Positions 5,116-9,828 of a DNA stretch of 9,828 nt are shown here, one piece after another (the first letter of the stretch is position 1; every line of letters begins with the position of its first letter). Source of the DNA: Chlamydiota bacterium (GTDB lineage Bacteria; Chlamydiota; Chlamydiia; Chlamydiales; Simkaniaceae); contig JAKQGT010000266.1 of NCBI GenBank assembly GCA_029556005.1, forward strand, positions 1 through 9,828, read 5' to 3'. The translations under genes were made by a program, and so were the position numbers. Below the pieces are notes generated by a model. The model saw nothing but the letters and a program-made list of their open reading frames with translations. It did not search any database and was not told the origin of the DNA.

Positions 5116-8100
5116 ATGAAAAAGATTGTGTTTTTTTTGCAGCTGCTTTTTTCTTTTCTCAATGCATTAGAATACACTCCTTATGAAGAAATAGCTTACG
5201 GCTCTGAACCCAGAAGTTTTGTTGGAGGATGTGTTAACGTCATCACTGGAGATTATGTCGTTAGAGAATATGACTGGGTGGTCCAAGGGCATGAACCTAT
5301 CCCTATTGAGCGCAGGCACTTATCCAGCCGCGCAAAAGATGATAAGTGGTCTGGGTGGGAATTTTTCTTTAAGCATTTAAAAGCCCAACGCGTAGTGGTT
5401 GGTTCTAGTGTTAGTTATGCAGATCGAGAGAAGGTTCAATATGACACTTATCAAATCGTTATTCCAGAGAAATATGGATTTTCCCTTGCTTACAAGGGAA
5501 CCTTTTTAAAAGAGAATCCTAATGGAGAATATAAAATAGTCGATGAATATCCTCATGCCTTAACTAATTGCTATGCCAAAGAAATTGGTGGGAGATACAG
5601 CGCATTCAATAATCGGGTTTATACAGATCCAAAGAATAATAATGTCATTAAGGTTGATGGACCAGGAGGCTTAGAGCGGGCTTATGAGTGCCTTGGTAAT
5701 AAAGAGGACTTTTATTTAAGATGGGAGCGTTTGCCTAATGGCAATTTCATGCATTATCAATGGCTTAAAATCAACAATGTGTATCGCTTAAAGAGGGTTG
5801 TAACAACAGATGCAACTGGAAAAAAGACGTATGCTTGGATAGAGGTTGAACATATCATCCAAGATGATAATCTTCAAAGCATTAAGATTAAAACCAGTGA
5901 TGCACAAAGCTTAGTGTATAGAATTGTCAATAAAAAAGGGCCCCACATTACTTTTTGGACACTGGAAAAAGTAGAGAGTAGTTCCATCCCCTCAGTTAAA
6001 TATGAATATTGGGGAAATAAAAAAGAGGGTTACTTCGTATGTGATCGCTACTTACCTGAGGGAAGACGGCTACGTATTGATTACTATCTAAAGGGAGATA
6101 ACCTTCTTTCAAGGGGAAATATCAAAATTAAGAGATGTTCAGATAAAAAGATCATGCGGGTAAAACGATTAGCCCTTCCGTTGCTAGAGGAGGAAGAGCT
6201 ACAAACGGTATTCGAGTTTTACTATCATCCAGGAGATTATATTCGCAAAGGAGGAAGAACGACTGTTATCGACCCTTATGGGTATTCCACTCGTTATTGC
6301 TATAATGAACACTTTTTATTAACGACTATCACCCATCATTCAAAAAATGATAACGTTTTTTCCGAAGAAGCATTTGAGTGGAAAGAGTATCAACGAGATA
6401 AGGGGCATTGGCTTAAAGGAAAAGCTTTTAAGGATGATCAAGGAAACACCTTAAGAAAAACCCAATATATTTATGATAATAAGGGAAATGTCACGCAAGA
6501 AATTCTTAGGGGAGATCTTACTGGCTTTGGGAACTTCAATGAGTCCTATATTGTGGAAAGAACCTATAATTCCATGAATTTAGTCACTCAAGAAAACTTT
6601 CCCAATGGAAAATCTATTGAATACCATTATGTTCCCCACACAGATTTAGTCGATCAAAAATACATTCTAGACAGAGGGGTTATTAAAATTCGGAATATTT
6701 TTGTCTATGAAGGGTCTGTCCTTAAACGAAAGGTGATTGATGATGGTAGTCAGAAAAATCCTCAGGATTTAACGGGGGTGACATGTCGGGTAATTGTCGA
6801 TATTCATCCGAAAACCGTTGGCTCTTTTCTCGATTTTCCTGCAGAGATAGAGGAAAAATATCTTGATCTTAAAACAGGAGAGGAAAAGCTTTTGCGAAAA
6901 TGCAAAATCCAGAGCTATACACCTTTTGGGAAACCAGAGGAGGTGATCCACTATGATGATGAGGGAAATGAGCGCTACACGATTCACTATTCATATGACA
7001 ATCAGGGGAGATTGGCGAGTACAACAGACCCTATGGGTAGAATCAAAATATTTAAATATGATCAAAATGATCAGATCATTTTAGAAAGCAATCCAGATTA
7101 TCCGTATGAAATAGAAAATACTTATAGCGTTGCAGGGCTGCTCACTACAAAACAAGAAAAAGATCGAATCACCCGTTTTAGCTATGATTTCTTAGGAAGA
7201 AAACAAGCTGAGATCGACTTTCGCGCGACAGTCACGCGTCATATTTATGATCCTTTTGGCCATCCTATTCAAGACATCAGTCCTGCAGTTGTTGATTTTG
7301 AAGGAGAGATAAAGAATCCTCAGATTAAGCGTGTTTTTAATGCTTTAGGCCATCCTATTCGCGAAGAGGATGCAGAGGGGAATATCACTCAAACGTTTTA
7401 TACTTCTAGAGGAAAACCCTATCGTATTATTTATCCTGATGGAGTAGAAGAATCCTTTCGCTATAATCTTGAAGGAGAACTGGCTTTGCATATTCAACCC
7501 TCAGGAACCCAAACCCATTTTACGTACGATTTTTTAAATCGTATGACCTCAAAGAAAGTGGTTGCGAAAGAAGGAGAGATCCTTGCTATGGAGCACTATG
7601 AATATGACTCTTTTAATCTTAAGAGAACAATCGCTCCAGATGGGGTAGAGACAGATTATACGTATGATGGTGGAGGACGTAAGATCCAAGAAAAGACGCT
7701 TGATCGTACCCAATCGTTTCGATATGACGCGTTAGGAAGGAAAAGTAAAGAGAAGGAAGGCAACTTACGTGTTACGCATTTCTTTTACGACCTTTTAGAT
7801 CGGGTGTTGGAAGAGAGAGAAGAAGATGTTGAAGGGAATGTTTATGCTTTTACAAGGTATACCTATGATGATTACAGCAATAAAATAGCCATTTCAAAAG
7901 AAGTTCAAGTAGGCGATGCTATTCATAGAACAGAATATGACTCTTTTAAACGAATTACTAAAATAATAGATCCAGAAGGGAATAAAACGACCACTAGTTA
8001 TGATGACTATTATGAAAACTCGCTTGGGCAGAAAGTTTTAAGAAAAACAACGACTCATCCTAATGGGACGTATACAGTCGAGGAATATGATGCATTAGAG

Positions 8101-9828
8101 CGGTTAGTTTCCCTACAGAAAAAGGGGGCTGATGGAACTCCTTTGCTGGATGAAAAATTCTTTTATGATCTCAATGGCAATAAAAGGCGCCAAGAGAGCA
8201 CTCTAGATGGCTCAGGTACCAAAATTATCAAAACCTGGAAGTATGATGCAAGAGGAAGAGTCATTGCGTTGATCGAAGCTCCAGGAGATCTTTTGCAAAA
8301 AGAGACGACTTATTCTTATACTCCTGATGGATACCTAGAAGTTCTCACCAAACCCGATAGAACGACTGTTTCTTATAGCTATGATGGATTAGGAAGGCAA
8401 ACGGTAGTAAAAACCTCTGACGGAACATGTCACTATTTATTCAAATATGACCTCATGGGCAACCTTATCGAATCTTTTGATGGGATTCACAAGAGGTGTA
8501 CAATCCGGAAATATGATCATTTTGGCAACCTTTTACAGGAAACCCTTGCCAATCATTTGACTTTAGATTCCACCTACGATGCCCTTAATCGTCGGACACG
8601 GCTGACATTTCCTGACGGCTCTTTTGTTAACTATATCTATGACCCTTACCATCTCATTTGTGTCCAACGTTTTCAGGCATCACGAGAGTTGTTGTACGAA
8701 CATGTGTATAGCGATTATGATCAAAGTCACAACCTGCTTCAAGAAGAGCTTCTGGGGTCTTTAGGCTCTATTTATCATCGAATAGATCTCTGTAGCCGAC
8801 GGATTGCTACAGATACTCCTTATTCCTTAGAAGAAATTCTTGATATTGATCCCAATGGAAATGTTAAAGAGTACTATCGTCTAGCAGAATCTAAAGAAGA
8901 GTTTTATACCTTTGCTCATGATGATCTTGATCAACTTATCTCTGAAACAGGACCCATTGAAAATGATTACACGTATGATTCTCACCATAATCGCTTAGAA
9001 AAGAATCTATCTGAATATGCCTACAACTCTCTTCACCAAATCGTTTCAACCTCTGAAGCTACCTATACTCACGATCCTAATGGCAACCGAACAGAATGGA
9101 TCACTCCCCAACAGATTGTTTCTTATACATATGATGGATTAGATCGCCTCGTTCAAATGCGTTTAGGGGATCACTCGATTCGGTTCACCTATGACTCATG
9201 GAATCGCTCTCATACTCAAGCTCTTCACCTACTTAAAGATGGAGCTTGGCTTCCCATTGAAGAGACTCCTTATCTGTATGATGGGCAAAACGAGATCGAC
9301 GCTTATCCACACGAGTTACGTATTTTAGGACAGGGAAAAGGGGCAGAGATTGGTGCGACCCTTGCCATTGAAAAAAATGGGACACTTTTTATTCCGATGC
9401 ATGATCTTTTTGGGAATATCATCGCTCTTATTTCTCCCGATAATACCTTAGTTGAATCTTACCGTTTTTCATCCTTTGGGGAGGAAAAAGTCCCCCTAAC
9501 ACCTCAGTCTTCTTGGCGTTATCAATCTAAAAGAAAAATGACTCACCTTGTCTATTTTGGACGACGCTTTTACGATCCCCAAACTGGGCGTTGGCTCTCA
9601 CCCGATCCTAAAGGGTTTTCCGAAGGTCCCAATCTGTATCAATACCTTCTAAATTCTCCCCACTTTCGGTATGATTTTTATGGGGAAGTGATCGAAGCGA
9701 GCCTTGAGCAGCTCAGCTCTCTTCTCATCCACAAACCGAATTTTGAACAAGAACATGGGTATCCCCGCGCGTATAATTGCGAATACACTTCCCATGAGGG
9801 GATTCATGAACTCCAAGGTCCAGCGATC
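5116..9828 (+). CDS. Giant exported Rhs/YD-repeat protein, C-terminus beyond the window
   Basis: An open frame of 1571 codons with no stop before the window end. Residues 1-17 (MKKIVFFLQLLFSFLNA) form a Sec signal peptide with probable cleavage after LNA. Residues about 31-65 (VGGCVNVITGDYVVREYDW, then PIERRHL and WSGWEF) match the start of Rhs shells (DUF6531-like 'VNVATG' segment). Residues 110-450 are beta-rich linker. From 451 to about 1440 there are many YD repeats (YSYDNQGRL, FSYDFLGRK, YSYDGLGRQ, YTYDGLDRL). The Rhs core closes with GRRFYDPQTGRWLSPDP (1482-1498) and NLYQYLLN (1506-1513). About 48 unrecognised residues follow DFYG (1520-1523). Rhs proteins form a hollow shell around a variable C-terminal, often toxic, domain. 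There is no PAAR, VgrG-binding or T3SS-like N-terminus, so export through Sec is inferred. It is divergent from sctD. The cargo function cannot be told from the part seen. Confidence 0.93.
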   Translation, partial: MKKIVFFLQLLFSFLNALEYTPYEEIAYGSEPRSFVGGCVNVITGDYVVREYDWVVQGHEPIPIERRHLSSRAKDDKWSGWEFFFKHLKAQRVVVGSSVSYADREKVQYDTYQIVIPEKYGFSLAYKGTFLKENPNGEYKIVDEYPHALTNCYAKEIGGRYSAFNNRVYTDPKNNNVIKVDGPGGLERAYECLGNKEDFYLRWERLPNGNFMHYQWLKINNVYRLKRVVTTDATGKKTYAWIEVEHIIQDDNLQSIKIKTSDAQSLVYRIVNKKGPHITFWTLEKVESSSIPSVKYEYWGNKKEGYFVCDRYLPEGRRLRIDYYLKGDNLLSRGNIKIKRCSDKKIMRVKRLALPLLEEEELQTVFEFYYHPGDYIRKGGRTTVIDPYGYSTRYCYNEHFLLTTITHHSKNDNVFSEEAFEWKEYQRDKGHWLKGKAFKDDQGNTLRKTQYIYDNKGNVTQEILRGDLTGFGNFNESYIVERTYNSMNLVTQENFPNGKSIEYHYVPHTDLVDQKYILDRGVIKIRNIFVYEGSVLKRKVIDDGSQKNPQDLTGVTCRVIVDIHPKTVGSFLDFPAEIEEKYLDLKTGEEKLLRKCKIQSYTPFGKPEEVIHYDDEGNERYTIHYSYDNQGRLASTTDPMGRIKIFKYDQNDQIILESNPDYPYEIENTYSVAGLLTTKQEKDRITRFSYDFLGRKQAEIDFRATVTRHIYDPFGHPIQDISPAVVDFEGEIKNPQIKRVFNALGHPIREEDAEGNITQTFYTSRGKPYRIIYPDGVEESFRYNLEGELALHIQPSGTQTHFTYDFLNRMTSKKVVAKEGEILAMEHYEYDSFNLKRTIAPDGVETDYTYDGGGRKIQEKTLDRTQSFRYDALGRKSKEKEGNLRVTHFFYDLLDRVLEEREEDVEGNVYAFTRYTYDDYSNKIAISKEVQVGDAIHRTEYDSFKRITKIIDPEGNKTTTSYDDYYENSLGQKVLRKTTTHPNGTYTVEEYDALERLVSLQKKGADGTPLLDEKFFYDLNGNKRRQESTLDGSGTKIIKTWKYDARGRVIALIEAPGDLLQKETTYSYTPDGYLEVLTKPDRTTVSYSYDGLGRQTVVKTSDGTCHYLFKYDLMGNLIESFDGIHKRCTIRKYDHFGNLLQETLANHLTLDSTYDALNRRTRLTFPDGSFVNYIYDPYHLICVQRFQASRELLYEHVYSDYDQSHNLLQEELLGSLGSIYHRIDLCSRRIATDTPYSLEEILDIDPNGNVKEYYRLAESKEEFYTFAHDDLDQLISETGPIENDYTYDSHHNRLEKNLSEYAYNSLHQIVSTSEATYTHDPNGNRTEWITPQQIVSYTYDGLDRLVQMRLGDHSIRFTYDSWNRSHTQALHLLKDGAWLPIEETPYLYDGQNEIDAYPHELRILGQGKGAEIGATLAIEKNGTLFIPMHDLFGNIIALISPDNTLVESYRFSSFGEEKVPLTPQSSWRYQSKRKMTHLVYFGRRFYDPQTGRWLSPDPKGFSEGPNLYQYLLNSPHFRYDFYGEVIEASLEQLSSLLIHKPNFEQEHGYPRAYNCEYTSHEGIHELQGPAI
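6466..9435 (+). repeat. YD-repeat array within the Rhs protein
   Basis: Degenerate repeats of about 20-25 codons on the pattern (F/Y)xYDxxGR, spanning residues 451-1440. Clear copies are at residues 625-633, 688-696, 710-716, 869-875, 1042-1048, 1087-1095, 1133-1139 and 1337-1344. They are diverged at DNA level; one short exact direct repeat, GGCCATCCTATTC, occurs at 7258 and 7348. Such repeats build the beta-strand shell of Rhs/Tc-toxin/teneurin proteins. Confidence 0.88.
9559..9684 (+). other. Rhs core-closing signature and junction to the variable C-terminal domain
   Basis: Codons 1482-1523 carry the conserved Rhs end block: GRRFYDPQTGRWLSPDP, then GPNLYQYLLNSP, then a junction YDFYG. In classical Rhs proteins the junction reads DPxG and the Asp-Pro is the self-cleavage site. 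Here Asp1520 is kept but the Pro is Phe. Sequence beyond this point (from 9685) is the variable tail. Confidence 0.8.

Noticed and set aside
5116..5400. PAAR or other T6SS-type N-terminus for the Rhs protein
   Set aside because: The N-terminus is a Sec signal peptide followed directly by a DUF6531-like segment; no PAAR pattern is present.
6769..6987. Minus-strand 72-codon frame inside the Rhs gene
   Set aside because: Antisense to the continuous Rhs frame; hydrophobic composition comes from reading the opposite strand.
1..9828. Searched for tRNA, rRNA, CRISPR arrays, insertion sequences and attachment sites
   Set aside because: No cloverleaf, regular repeat-spacer array, transposase frame or terminal inverted repeats were visible.

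Overview
The window looks like chromosome of a member of the Chlamydiota, probably a 'Chlamydia-like' environmental or amoebal lineage rather than Chlamydiaceae. The minus strand carries a block in the same order as the Chlamydia trachomatis CT664-CT669 type III secretion (T3SS) operon. The adjacent long Rhs/YD-repeat gene and an extra beta-barrel gene inside the block are not what I expect from Chlamydiaceae. The genus cannot be fixed from this sequence alone.

Minus strand, in transcription order from 4973 down to 1: an FHA-FHA-TM-periplasmic inner-membrane ring protein (SctD/CdsD); a small CdsE-type needle co-chaperone; the needle subunit (SctF/CdsF); a TPR needle chaperone (CdsG); a 214-residue CT668-type protein whose C-terminus looks like an inner-rod protein (SctI); an unexpected outer-membrane beta-barrel of the inverse-autotransporter type with no passenger; and the N-terminal 198 residues of the T3SS ATPase SctN/CdsN, cut by the window edge. 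Gaps are 9 to 69 bases, all genes point the same way, and the order D-E-F-G-(I) copies the Yersinia ysc order. A perfect TATAAT box lies just upstream of sctN, so the ATPase may also have its own promoter.

The 142-base region 4974-5115 is a divergent intergenic region with a strong Shine-Dalgarno and a candidate promoter for the plus-strand gene, and an 8-bp palindrome.

Plus strand, 5116 to the window end: one uninterrupted frame of 1571 codons that does not stop inside the window. It encodes a Sec signal peptide, an Rhs N-terminal (DUF6531-like) segment, about 1000 residues of YD repeats, the Rhs core-closing signature, and the first ~48 residues of a variable C-terminal domain. It has no PAAR or other T6SS-type N-terminus. 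A shift in arginine codon use near 8580 suggests the gene is a mosaic.

Together the T3SS genes build the needle complex: SctD in the inner-membrane ring, SctF as needle kept soluble by the E/G chaperone pair, the CT668-type protein as possible inner rod, and SctN powering export. The barrel and the Rhs protein are separate envelope or secreted proteins whose link to the T3SS is only positional.
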